Below, piece by piece: positions 44,617 through 54,483 of a stretch of 64,000 nt of DNA. The notes beneath the pieces were generated by a model. That model worked only from the letters and a program-made list of their open reading frames with translations. It did no database searches and was not told the origin of the DNA. The stretch covers positions 4,001,501-4,065,500 of the forward strand of contig OU696575.1 of NCBI GenBank assembly GCA_916048095.2. The letters run 5' to 3'. Numbering within the stretch: position 1 is the stretch's first letter; every line of letters begins with the position of its first letter. The translations under genes and the position numbers were made by a program. The stretch is from Sacculina carcini. Taxonomy: Eukaryota > Arthropoda > Thecostraca > Sacculinidae.

Positions 44617-44894
44617 TGTTCTAATTTACCTTGCCCCACAAGAAACACACCCAGTAAAGTACACACTGATATTGCACAGTACACGTCACAGGCAGCGTAC
44701 ACCAATACTCGAACACAACTGCCACATGTCAATGTCACACCACTAGCACACGCGCATACATACAGTCAGTTAGCACATACACACAGTCAGTCAGCACATA
44801 CACACAGTCAGTGAGCACATACACACAGTTAGTGTAGCTGGGTCATATTCGCAGGAGCGCACTCCGTAACGCGTAGGGGAGCTAACTCCCAACA
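44617..44894 (-). repeat. 3' LTR of element F
   Basis: 278 bp; contains four ACATACACACAGTYAGT-like tandem units near 44760-44835. Confidence 0.92.
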
Positions 44895-44910
44895 CCTCCC
44901 CCATCAGAAC

Positions 44911-45342
44911 TCATATCTCCTCAATGAGTCTGGCTGGTCGGCGGCGTGTTCTCGCTGATCTTCTGAGTGCCGGCTCATCAGGAATTACCTGATCAGTAAC
45001 GTCCGACTGGTCTCGTTTTGGAGAACTACCTCTCTCGGGTGATGCAGTCTTTCTATCGGCAGACGAAGCTGGCTCAGTGCCCAGGTGTCTGTTTTGCTGA
45101 GGCGGTTTTGCGTGAGCGAACCGTCGTCTGATGAAGCGTCTGTTGCGACATAATACTCTGCCGCTCGTCATTCGAATGAGGTATTTCCGATTTGGATTTA
45201 CCGCAACAATAACCCCGTACCGAGACCATTGCTTCGTGAAGGGGTCTTGAACAGCAACTTGGTTGCCAATTGACAGTCCATGTAGATCACGCGATGTCTG
45301 ATTGTAACGCCGAATCGTAGGAGATGACGTGCTATCGGCCAC
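44911..45342 (-). pseudogene. Integrase C-terminal part of element F
   Basis: GNQVAVQDPFTKQWSRYGVIV (C-terminal beta domain) then a basic tail ending LRRSARTRRRPARLIEEI, close to the 3' LTR at 44894. Open for 143 codons. Confidence 0.8.
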
Positions 45343-45343
45343 G

Positions 45344-45844
45344 TCAGCGATGGTTTGCCACTTCTGGCTGAAGGCTCGTCGATGAGCCGGGAGGCTGTCT
45401 TGTATTGGTCGTCCAAATAATACTTGAGCAGGAGAAAGTCACATTTGCTCCTGGTGTATTGCGATATTGCAATATAGCGCGCGTCCACTGCTCTCGATCC
45501 AAAGTTTTGCCGCGTCGGCACCAACACTTTGCGATTATTTTCTTTATGCTTCTCAAACCAGCTTCCGCCCTCCCATTCGATTGAGGATAGTTGGGCGACG
45601 AATATCTTGGCTCCACATCCCAGCGTCGCAGAAAATCACGGAAGACGTTTGATGTGAATTGTGGCCCACCGTCTGAATACCACACATCTGGTACTCCGGC
45701 GAAACAAAACATGTCCTGCAGTATAGAAATTAATCGTCGAGTACTGCTATCGGTGCCCAGCTCTCCGATAGTTGGCCAACCAGAGAAGTGATCAACCACT
45801 ACCAAAAAGTGTTTCCCACCGTATTCCGCCAAGTCCGCTGACAC
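45344..45844 (-). pseudogene. Integrase core of element F
   Basis: Catalytic core only: SADLAEYGGKHFLVVVDHFSG (first Asp), YSDGGPQFTS (second Asp) and YPQSNGRAEAGLRS (Glu). It overlaps the end of the gag-protease frame by 46 nt in another phase. A frameshift near 45420 separates the C-terminal part. Confidence 0.8.
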
Positions 45845-47253
45845 GACTTGGAAAGGTCTTTCGGGAGGTGCGAATGTGCGAAGTGCTGTGATTTTTTCAG
45901 CACTTTGGCATCAACATCGCTTGCTGGATGTGAGGCCATCGCCTTTGAAGGTTCGCTAGCGACGGGATGTGCCTTTACAGTACCACTAGCGTGGATACCG
46001 CACACTGTTTTTCTTGGGTACTGTTCATGGAGGAAATGAAGAGCACGCGAGGTGCGCCATGATAGAATGAGCCCTTGAACTCCAGGCAGCACATGAAAGA
46101 CTTCTCGTGCGTTGTGTCGCCCGCAAGAGACGTTTCCTAAAAATGTTCCCAGAGTCACTGCTGTTTGATCGGCCAATTTCGGACGATTATGAGCCTCAGC
46201 TGGAGTCAAATCAGCTGGTGTCATGCTCAGTCGATGCATTATATCGAGTCCAGCTACTGAAATATCAGCTCCGGAATCCGGGAGTGCCGATACTTTGATG
46301 GTCTTGTCGGTTTGCAACGTCACTGTCACCCGTGGTGCATGTTCAGCCGTCGTGCTGGCTATGATGCTCGTGACTTGCATCTGTGATACGCTTTGCGATT
46401 GTGTCCTTGAACGCTGGCGACACACTTTCTGAAAATGTCCTTTTTTCTTGCAAAATTTGCATGTGGCCTGTCGAGCGGGACACTGAGTCATATCAAGATG
46501 CCACCTACCGCCACACCACGAACATGTTTTCTCGTGTGGAGTCGCCGAACCCGCTTTGCTGAATCGCTTGTATTTTATTTGAGCCACTTGATGTCCAAGA
46601 ATAGTCGATGCGTCGCGACTAGCGGCTTCCTGTGCTCTGCAAATTTCTATAGCATTTTGCAGAGAAAGATTCGGGACAGCACACAGTTTCTGTACCGTAG
46701 AGGCGTCTTGTAGCCCCATCACAATTCGGTCACGAATAAATGATTCACGACATCTGTTGCAAAACTTGCAACGCGTCGCCAAGTCTTTCAATGCTGTGCA
46801 AAAATCGTCGAAGCATTTTCCTTCTGCTTGTCTTCTGGCGTTGAAGTTGCGCCGTTCGATGACTTCATTGGTCTGCCCAACGATATATGCCTCCAGGCCG
46901 GCTATAATAGAGTCAACGTCATCAAATGCTGCATGTGGTAAGTCGAGGTTCTCCATGACCTTGATGGTGTCGTCTGAGAGACAAGATCTCAGTGCAGCCA
47001 ACTGCATGGTCTTCGGTGCCGCTGTCAGGCCTGTTAACAATGCAAAATCGTCCCACCGCCGTCTCCAGGCTCGAAACGAGTGCTCTCTGTCCACTGAAAT
47101 TTCTAATCTGTGTGGCTGGGTCGCTTTTGCCAACCACGAAAACGGCTCACCTTGTCGAGGGGCCGGCACTGGCGGTTCATGCTGAGGCAATGCTTGATCA
47201 ACAACGGAAAGCTCGTCCTTGAACTTCGTAGTTGATCCTGTCGGCTGCGCCAT
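45799..47253 (-). CDS. Gag-protease of element F (484 codons, open)
   Basis: Uninterrupted frame whose ATG spans the LTR/PBS junction (MAQPTGS is encoded by the PBS). Capsid with LEISVDREHSFRAWRRRWDD; knuckles CSWCGGRWHLDMTQC and CKFCKKKGHFQKVC; protease active site LPDSGADISVAG (DSG). After the protease, RT should follow, but the frame runs into the integrase region out of phase and stops at 45799. Gag and protease could still be made, so trans-mobilisation is conceivable. Confidence 0.85.
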   Translation of the reverse strand: MAQPTGSTTKFKDELSVVDQALPQHEPPVPAPRQGEPFSWLAKATQPHRLEISVDREHSFRAWRRRWDDFALLTGLTAAPKTMQLAALRSCLSDDTIKVMENLDLPHAAFDDVDSIIAGLEAYIVGQTNEVIERRNFNARRQAEGKCFDDFCTALKDLATRCKFCNRCRESFIRDRIVMGLQDASTVQKLCAVPNLSLQNAIEICRAQEAASRDASTILGHQVAQIKYKRFSKAGSATPHEKTCSWCGGRWHLDMTQCPARQATCKFCKKKGHFQKVCRQRSRTQSQSVSQMQVTSIIASTTAEHAPRVTVTLQTDKTIKVSALPDSGADISVAGLDIMHRLSMTPADLTPAEAHNRPKLADQTAVTLGTFLGNVSCGRHNAREVFHVLPGVQGLILSWRTSRALHFLHEQYPRKTVCGIHASGTVKAHPVASEPSKAMASHPASDVDAKVLKKSQHFAHSHLPKDLSKSCQRTWRNTVGNTFW

Positions 47254-47532
47254 GTTCTAATTTACCTTGCCCCACAAGAAACACACCCAGTAAAGTACAC
47301 ACTGATATTGCACAGTACACGTCACAGGCAGCGGACACCAATACTCGAACACAACTGCCACATGTCAATGTCACACCACTAGCACACGCGCATACATACA
47401 GTCAGTTAGCACATACACACAGTCAGTCAGCACATACACACACAGTCAGTCAGCACATACACACAGTTAGTGTAGCTGGGTCATATTCGCAGGAGCGCAC
47501 TCCGTAACGCGTAGGGGAGCTAACTCCCAACA
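47253..47532 (-). repeat. 5' LTR of element F
   Basis: 280 bp, same sequence as the 3' LTR with a 2-bp CA insertion. It abuts the PBS at 47252. Confidence 0.92.
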
Positions 47533-47772
47533 CGGTATGCCATTAAGCGGTATGCCATTATATCCATGTGTAAAGCATAGGGCCGAAGTTTGGGACCTGA
47601 CGATGGTATGACATTAACCGAACTATGACATTAAGTGGTCTACATTATCTCATTACCTGCCCAGTACATGGATAATGTTATTGTGTATGCTAATTTTGTA
47701 TTTGTGATTATTGTTTAATTAACGTTCTCGAGTTGCAAGTTATTTGTCACTGCATATCTTGATTGGCGACAG

Positions 47773-47914
47773 ATTGACGATCAAACGGTGTTGCTGATTA
47801 ACACGTGGTGCCAGCTTCTACTGCTCACGTGCTGCTTTCGCTCAGTCGACACGCCTGGCAAGATACGCATATCACACAGCAGAGAGCTGAGCGCCGATCA
47901 AGCCACTTCTGCCG
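47773..47914 (+). CDS. Hr39: Hr39-like receptor, exon D (LBD helices 3-6)
   Basis: Follows TTGATTGGCGACAG and precedes GTATGG. It encodes IDDQTVLLINTWCQLLLL and CCFRSVDTPG, the signature region of the nuclear-receptor LBD (helices 3-5 and beta turn). It enters in phase 0 and leaves in phase 1. It was too short and too isolated to stand out as an open frame and was found by tracing the missing LBD segment. Residues 420-467. Confidence 0.9.
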
Positions 47915-48153
47915 GTATGGCTGTGATATATGCAGTCAATCACTGCTATATTTAACCCTTTGCTATTCCATTTAATGACCACTTATATGTTTTAAAATAT
48001 AATATTCAATGCATTGCTGACTAATGAATAATAATTCCAATTTAATCATGTCACTGCATGAGATGACTTTGACTAAAGTATCATTTGTCATCTGTTAGTT
48101 TGTTGCTGTATTACTTTTACAAGTAAACATGCAGTATTCAACGTTTGTTGCAG

Positions 48154-48270
48154 GAGTGAGGTCGTGCGTTGAGCGTATGCTTTCTCTAACCGAACAGCTA
48201 CGGCGTCTTAAGGTCGACTACTATGAATATCTCGCGCTCAAGGTCATCGTACTTTTGTCATGTACTGGCG
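48154..48270 (+). CDS. Hr39: Hr39-like receptor, exon E (LBD helices 7-9)
   Basis: Acceptor GTTTGTTGCAG and donor GTTAGT. It encodes [20 protein letters not shown] and [14 protein letters not shown], matching the helix 7-8 region of Hr39/FTZ-F1 LBDs. Enters and leaves in phase 1. Exon D is only 239 bp upstream, so this intron escaped large insertions. Confidence 0.9.
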
Positions 48271-49069
48271 GTTAGTGGATACATTCACGCAAACACACGC
48301 ACATACACATATTCACACATACAAACATTCACATACATTTACACCAATATCTATCAGAAACTAAATCAAATGAAACAGAAATAATATTACTAATCACACA
48401 CCCGTTTTTCTCACTTGTGCCCCTCGCGAAAATCTAACTGTTCCGGATACGCGTTGTCATTTTATGGTGTTTTATAGTAATGTGTGCGCTCTGTTGTTTA
48501 CACTACTGGCACATTCAACAAATACACCTGCCCGGTGCACGAGGTGTCATTGTCATTTCATTGTCATTTGCCGATTTCTTTTATTTTAGTCGACAGATGG
48601 CAGTAGTGACTGTTATGGAGTTGGTGTGGCGAGTTCCTAATGTACCGGTCCTTTAGCAGAGGGAACACCGTAACACTTAGTTGTATTCGCACCAGCAGCA
48701 GCAGATCAAACGTATCAGGCAAACCAACAGCGAACAAGAGTGCGAGACGCCAGATCGCGTGACTTATATAGCGAAGCGAGGGGACGCCAGCAGATTACGC
48801 CACCGCAATTGTACAATCTAGAAATACATGAATGCATTAATATTTACAGTGAATGCATACAGGCAGAGGCATAATACACTTTCCATAAAATGTAGAATGA
48901 AAATACGGTCGCCTGAAAACGATGAAAATACAACATTAGTATGAAAACGGCGTTCCACACTATACAAGATACATTTATGCCGCACGCGCTACACTCAATG
49001 ACTGAAACGATACAAGAAATAACTGAATTGATTATATACATTCTAATCAACGCCTCAGTGCTCCCCCAC
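48271..49069. other. Hr39 intron 5, left part: no gene
   Basis: A CA-rich microsatellite-like stretch at about 48285-48345 and AT-rich unique sequence. No open frame or element could be recognised. The short block 48600-48780 may be an old LTR remnant but lacks a partner. Confidence 0.6.
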
Positions 49070-50326
49070 CTGGTATTTTCCCAGCATGTGCCTGAGCAGC
49101 AGCACCTTCCAGGACTTCAGTGTCCTGTGCTGTTTTGCAACAAAATGAAGGCACTGCTGGAGTCATGTGGGATGGGTCCTAACGACGTCCTCAGACAAGA
49201 ATACACGGCGGAGTCACCCTGGGAATTGGTCACACCCGAGGTTGACGTCTCGCTAGCAGCTCTGCCGAAACACCGTACAGTGCCCAGTGTGCTTCGCTCA
49301 AACACACTGGGGCGAATTCATTCTTACGGACGGTATACTGCTGGGTATACTGATGGATCTGAGTGGGCCAGCGGTGTGGGTTGTCCGTTTGTAAGTGGAG
49401 GTACGTGCCGCTCGAGCACGCTGCCACCGAGCGCCTCCATTTACACGACTGAGCTTTACGCTATCCTGCTTGCCCTGGTTTTTATTCGCTCATCTTTATA
49501 TTCATTGTTTTTAGTTTTATCGAATTCTCTTAGTGCATTAAATTCATTATCGTCGTTCTCGCTCCATCCTCTTATACATAGGATTTTTATCTCTCTTGAC
49601 AACATCCACCACCAGGGCAAGCGTGTGAAGTTCTGCTGGATTCCGGCCCATATTGGTATTTTGGGCAACGAGCGAACTGACAGAGCCGTAAAAAGAGCTG
49701 CTGAATGAGACTTTTATTCATTTTATTTCAACTTTCCCATTCCGTATTCGGACTTTTATCCTATCATCCATCGTTTTATCCGTTCTCGTTGGCATCTCTC
49801 CTGGGACGAATGTGTTGCTAATAAACTAAAAGCAGTGAAGCCCGAAATCGGACATTGGATGTGTTCTTATGGCCGGAAGAGGTCCGAGGAGGTGGCGCTC
49901 TGTCGTCTGCGTGTGGGTCACACGTACGAGACACATCACCATCTTCTACACGGACAACCTGAGCCCACGTGCAGCGCATGTAATGCACGTCTCTCTGTGC
50001 AACACATCCTGGTGGAATGTTCATTATTCTCAGAGGCGCGTCAACGTTGTCTGTTCAGAGTATTGACGAGGTTCTTGGAGAGGAGCAGTCGGTGGTCATT
50101 GGTGATCGCCTTTTTGAGTTTTCACGACTTTTGCCTTTTAGAATTATTTATTGATTTTTATTCTTCCGAGGTTCATATTCATATCACTCACCCTCACGCT
50201 TATTTATTTCATCGCTCCATTACGTTCATATACATAGTTTTAATTTAGTTTAGCTAATACTAGACTGGGGGGCGCCATATGGTCCTAGAGGCCGGTGCAC
50301 CCCAAACTAAATCAATAAACAACAAG
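49070..50326 (+). mobile_element. I-clade LINE copy 4 (5'-truncated)
   Basis: Starts within ORF2 at sequence homologous to 15906 of copy 2. It covers the RNase H domain (YTDGSEWASG, AHIGILGNERTDRAVK) and the terminal Cys region, and ends GAGGCCGGTGCACCCC plus an A-rich tail. Stops after 49708 and a frame change make it inactive. Confidence 0.88.
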
Positions 50327-51138
50327 TCCATGCTTCCGCCGTTGTTGGCTCTTCAAGAGTTCCTAATGCAGTTTCGGCGCACTCCCACGACGAGCGGCTA
50401 CTCTCCCAGCGAACTGCTCAATGGGCGTACGCTGGTCGACACGTTGCTGCCTTCTCGGTCCATACGGCTCAGCGTCAACAAACTGCGTTGGTGAAAAGGC
50501 AGAATCAAACTGTCCGTCTGCGGTCTTCGGGAGATCCTCATCAGTACAACAATGAAGACCCCGTCTATGCACTGTACTGTGGCCCTCGTCGCGATCGGGA
50601 TCCTCGGTGGGTTCAAGCCGTTGTGCTGAAAAATGCAGGTTCGTGTACTTACGTCGTGAAGGTTCTACCGAGAGGCCCTTACTGGAGACGACACGTTGAC
50701 CAGTTGCGACAACGTCACGTTTCGCCTCACAATACGGAGCCGGGCGAGACGTGCATAACATAAGATTCTAGTGATTCATCAGAACACACGGTCACGACTT
50801 CAGAGCCAATTGCGGAGGAAAGTACTGCAAGCACTGCGGCGGGTTCGAGTGATGGTGGTAGTCTGAGGCGGTCACAGTGTACTCGACAACGCCGTCGTTA
50901 CTGACCGTGCGAAGACTACGTCTTCCAATCATAGGGGGAGTTATGGAGCTGGCAACTCCATATAAAATAATGGGCGACAAACGTTGCGCATATATATTGT
51001 ATTGTGGAGTTCGACCGAGAGAGGTTTTGTTTACGTTGTTATTACAAAAATTGCGAGTGTATGAACAGTCTGTGATTGTGTATTAAAGGTTTTGATTGAG
51101 AACCTGCGTTTCGAGATTCTGAGAACCTACGTTGTAAC
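50327..51138 (+). mobile_element. Gypsy integrase 3' end with LTR
   Basis: Integrase C-terminal parts: FRRTPTTSGYSPSELLNGR (50350-50494), then in another frame DPVYALYCGPRRDRDPRW and RGPYWRRHVDQLR (50550-50760). A purine tract AGGGGGAG near 50932 is followed by sequence ending TTGTAACA at 51138, a probable 3' LTR of about 200 bp. The rest of the element is missing. Confidence 0.75.
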
Positions 51139-51396
51139 AATGACGGTGCCATAATTTTTCCGGTGGGGGCTGAGGGGAGGTCGAGGAAAAAAATGCGTGG
51201 GCTTGGCGAAACATAATTGGAAATGTTTATGGTCATATTTGGGGGGCTCAAGGGACTTGACACTTTTTTGTGGGCCTTCTGCCTCTCCAAGCCCCCCTTG
51301 GTGCCGCCACTCTACTGGCACCCTATAGATTGGTTGATATATTCCCGCCGATTTTATTCAGTTATTGTATAATTGCTCTGCGATGGGCGGTTACAA
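51139..51396. other. Unassigned sequence
   Basis: G-rich to C-rich low-complexity stretch with no gene or element that I can identify. Confidence 0.5.
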
Positions 51397-52140
51397 TGCT
51401 ACCGCCGTAGCTGCGCATGTCGCAAAATGCGAGTAAAAAGACCTGTTTGGTCAGGTCTTGCCCTGCTACTGATAACATGGAGCCCGTGTAATCAAACGCA
51501 TGATCGGATGTCGGCGACTAATCGGGCTCCCCCACTGGCGTATGGAGCTGTAGAGGGTGGTCAGACTTACAGCAGAAATTAAAACAAAACCTGTCAAAGG
51601 TCGGATTAGCTGCCAACGAACGGTCATATGGAAAACATCTCGTCAGATCGGCAAACAGGATCGTGGTCGCTGAGTGTCTCGTAACCCGGGGTGTAGTGGA
51701 GTGACGCAACACTCGTATATTTGATCTGCGCCTCAAAAGAGTTAAGGGTGCATGATGCTTGATGATGGTGCTTGATGATGGCTCCGCTCCGTACAGTGAC
51801 CGCCGTTCTGCAGTGGGGTTGTCTGTGTTGAGTCCAGAGACCGATGTGGATCTCTGGTTCGGGCTTGACGCTGCAGCCCCCGCGTACTTGTACTGGGCGT
51901 AGCTGGCAGCGTGCTCGTGCTCTGGAAAGCGTGTACAGCATTATATGCGAGGGTGTCATTCGTGTTGAACGCTTAGTTCGCTGGAGTTAGGATAGCGAGA
52001 TGCTTACACACTTTTGCTTCCCGACGTTCGACAGTGCTGTTTTGCCGGGCGAGAGCAAGGTTGGTGACATGCGTCACCGCGTCAGAGTTCGCCCATATGC
52101 TTCAAACATAATGCAGTGCTTTAGGTGTCCGTGGTCTTTA
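51397..52140 (+). mobile_element. I-clade LINE copy 5, 5' fragment
   Basis: Homologous to the leader and ORF1 of copy 1 (CCGTAGCTGC, GTCGGCGACTAAT and ACCTGTCAAAGG blocks in the same order). It then jumps to the ORF1 segment with FDSAVLPGESKVGDMRHRVR. It is cut just before the zinc knuckles and has internal deletions and stops. Confidence 0.8.
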
Positions 52141-53761
52141 AAGTGAATAAACAGATATAAGATGCAACAGAACAGTCTTTAAGATTCAATAAACATATTT
52201 CACTTGTCCGTTCTCCAGGAATCAGTTTCAGCAAAGGCAAATGTGAACGTTTTTTGTGTCACTAATACAAACTGCACAACTCCACCATACCAAAGGGCGC
52301 AAACACAAACTCCTGTTTCACTCGTTCAAAAGTTGACACAACACCAACAAAATATCCACTCAGGACCACTGACAAACAACGACTGCATGTGTGTGTGTGT
52401 GTTCGTACGCAATTACGAGAAGTGGACATTTATTTCATGTGCCGTATTCCACTTCTCTCTTTCTCTTCCAGTTTCCATCTGTTCCATCGTTTCTCTTCCT
52501 GTTTTACTTTGTTCGTTTTGTGCGATAATACATAATAATAATAATCTGGCTTCGCACAGACACAGGTCAACTGGTTATATTGCCTCAATTAAACACTCAT
52601 GCGCACATACACACAGGTACACACACACATACACACACACAAGATATACTGAAAAAGACGAGGTGTGTTGGGAATGTGAAATTGATCATCTTCCCTAGTA
52701 GGTATGTAGACGCATGGAACGGCTTGAGCACACAAATAGTGAATGCAGACTGTATTGGAAAATTCAGAGGCTGTATATAGCTGGATATTGACAAGGAAAC
52801 AGGACAGCTCGAGCTTGGCTCATTTCCTGTGGATACAGATATGTGAGTACAAACACACACAGGTCCACACAGGCCGACCATACAAAGACGGGCAGCGCAC
52901 ACTGGATACTGGTACGGCTCTCTGTAGGTGACTCAAGGTCGTGCAAGGGTGACTCAAGGGTATTCATGTTGCATTCAAGCATCGTGAGTGCTGTGGTTAG
53001 TCGTAGTGGTTAGTGTTCTTCATTGATCCAGTTGATTTTTCCTTATCAATACATCGCATATTCAAAGGACTTCCACAAAGTGGTGCCCTGAAGCGTAAGA
53101 CTGACTACAGGGGGCATTACAAAAACCAACAGTGATCAACTTGGAAGGAGACAACTTGGAGTGAGATATGATTATATGTAACCCTAACTTGATTACGAAG
53201 CTTCTAAATCAGCAGGATCGGCAAGAGGAGATATACACTTGTTTAAAATCAAATCGAATTCAGTATGGATAAATATAGCCAGAGACGTAGCAACCGTCAC
53301 CCGAACCTCCGGAATGATATCAAAATCTATCATAAAGTGGCGTATAAAAGTCCCCACATTTATGGAGACCGAGGAGCCGCTCGTAACTGCATGTCTGACC
53401 TCTATTATAATGGCGTTTTTTATCATGGAGGATCCATGCATTGCCTTCGGGGGCCCAGGTCTCTCATTGGCTATAGCCTTACAAATAGAAACATCAATGA
53501 TGGGAACAAAGCACCGATCGGCATTACAAACTGGACAAATAAAATTAATTCAATGAAATAACATAATTGTAAAAAATTCATGTGATCTGGAAGGCTGGAA
53601 GACGATCCCTTGCCTCGATCGAACCGTATCTAGCCCCTGAATCGCGTGGTACCTATACCCCTAATCGCGTACCTATACCCCTATAAATCGGCTGTCGTGT
53701 CACCAGTGCTTTTGAGCCTGTTTTGTCGTAACTGACGTTGGATGCGTGTGTTTGCGTGCAG
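52141..53761. other. Hr39 intron 5, right part: no gene assigned
   Basis: Contains a CA/TA microsatellite at about 52605-52645. Overlapping open frames at 53239-53561 (98-105 codons) have no recognisable motif and no conservation I can judge. The remainder is AT-rich unique sequence. Confidence 0.55.
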
Positions 53762-54039
53762 ATATAGCCGTGTTGAAGGAGCCCCAGCGAGTGGCGGCCG
53801 CGAGGCAACACGTGTTGCACGCACTGCAGACGTACACCATGTCGCACTACCCGCACATGGCTAGCAAGTTCGGCGAGCTGCTACTGCGCATCCCGGACAT
53901 TGAGCGCGCGTGCCAACTGGGCAAGGAACTGATGGGCACGCGACTGTCGGGCCTCTCGTCGCAGCAAGGCGCGAGCGAAGAGAGTGGTGACGCGGGCAAC
54001 AACTTCGATATTTTGTTTGAGCTGCTCAGAGGCGACTGA
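53762..54039 (+). CDS. Hr39: Hr39-like receptor, last exon F (LBD end, AF-2)
   Basis: Acceptor TTGCGTGCAG. G|AT restores Asp, then IAVLKEPQRV and KFGELLLRIPDIERACQLGK form helices 9-11. The protein ends FDILFELLRGD, where ILFELLRG is the AF-2 activation helix that recruits coactivators. Stop TGA 54037-54039. No AATAAA was seen on this strand before the convergent PEX3 gene; the poly(A) site is not identified. Confidence 0.93.
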
Positions 54040-54328
54040 AGTACCATTATCGCTCGAACACAAGTGTCCGTGTAAGCATCGTGTAAGCAGTGGTCACTAC
54101 CGCCACATGTTCGAGTGCGTGGCTCGTGGGTGACGCGGCGAGAAGCACGATAACCAGGCTGTGAAGCTGTCATCACCGTCCGACAAAGTGGCTGACTTGT
54201 GGCACGTGGCTTGTGACAAGTGGCAAGTGGCCGTTTGCTGACTTGGACATTCATACCAGTCGTTTGGCGTTGCGGGTCCTCCACTGTGCGAGGCTAAACG
54301 AAACTATTTGTTAAATGTTGTTTCAGAA

Positions 54329-54334
54329 TTTATT
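54329..54334 (-). terminator. Poly(A) signal AATAAA for the Pex3 transcript
   Basis: Minus-strand AATAAA 150 nt past the PEX3 stop. None lies between the Tim8 stop and the PEX3 ATG. It falls in the 444-bp gap shared with the convergent Hr39 gene. Confidence 0.6.
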
Positions 54335-54483
54335 GTATACGAGCAGATTTAAGCAATACAATAATTGCTCATCTAATGTTGTAAAGGCAAACTGCGTCGT
54401 TTCAACAAACACAACATACACACACACAATCACGCAACCCTCCACCGAAAACCCCTCCGCAACTCTCACCGAACACCTGCAGC

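Larger units (their letters stand above)
44617..47532 (-). mobile_element. Ty3/Gypsy element F, RT-RNase H deleted
   Basis: LTRs 44617-44894 (278 bp) and 47253-47532 (280 bp), TGTTCTAAT...CCCAACA on the plus strand, with a perfect CGGTA duplication (44612-44616 and 47533-47537). The LTRs are nearly identical apart from a CA indel and few substitutions, so the insertion is young. PBS (minus) TGGCGCAGCCGACAGG starts at the LTR edge. The interior has gag-protease joined to integrase; RT and RNase H are absent. Confidence 0.92.
43700..47638 (-). mobile_element. pogo/Tigger-like DNA transposon, split by Gypsy F
   Basis: Terminal inverted repeats contain two copies of a CTTAATGTCATA-like word: left about 43703-43752 and right about 47594-47638. 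Between 44440 and 43880 the minus strand encodes a decayed CENP-B-type transposase: N-terminal helix-turn-helix, then AAVLMWFHQIRAKSAPVNG, then DIFNVDETAQFY at the start of the DDE domain, with several stops. The rest of the catalytic domain is deleted. Element F is inserted at 44617-47532. Confidence 0.7.

Noticed and set aside
44750..44840. Short-period direct repeats suggestive of a CRISPR-like array
   Set aside because: They are CA-rich tandem units within an LTR, repeated in the partner LTR, in animal DNA.
53239..53561. Two overlapping frames of about 100 codons before Hr39 exon F
   Set aside because: They overlap in different phases, match nothing I recognise, and lie in an intron.
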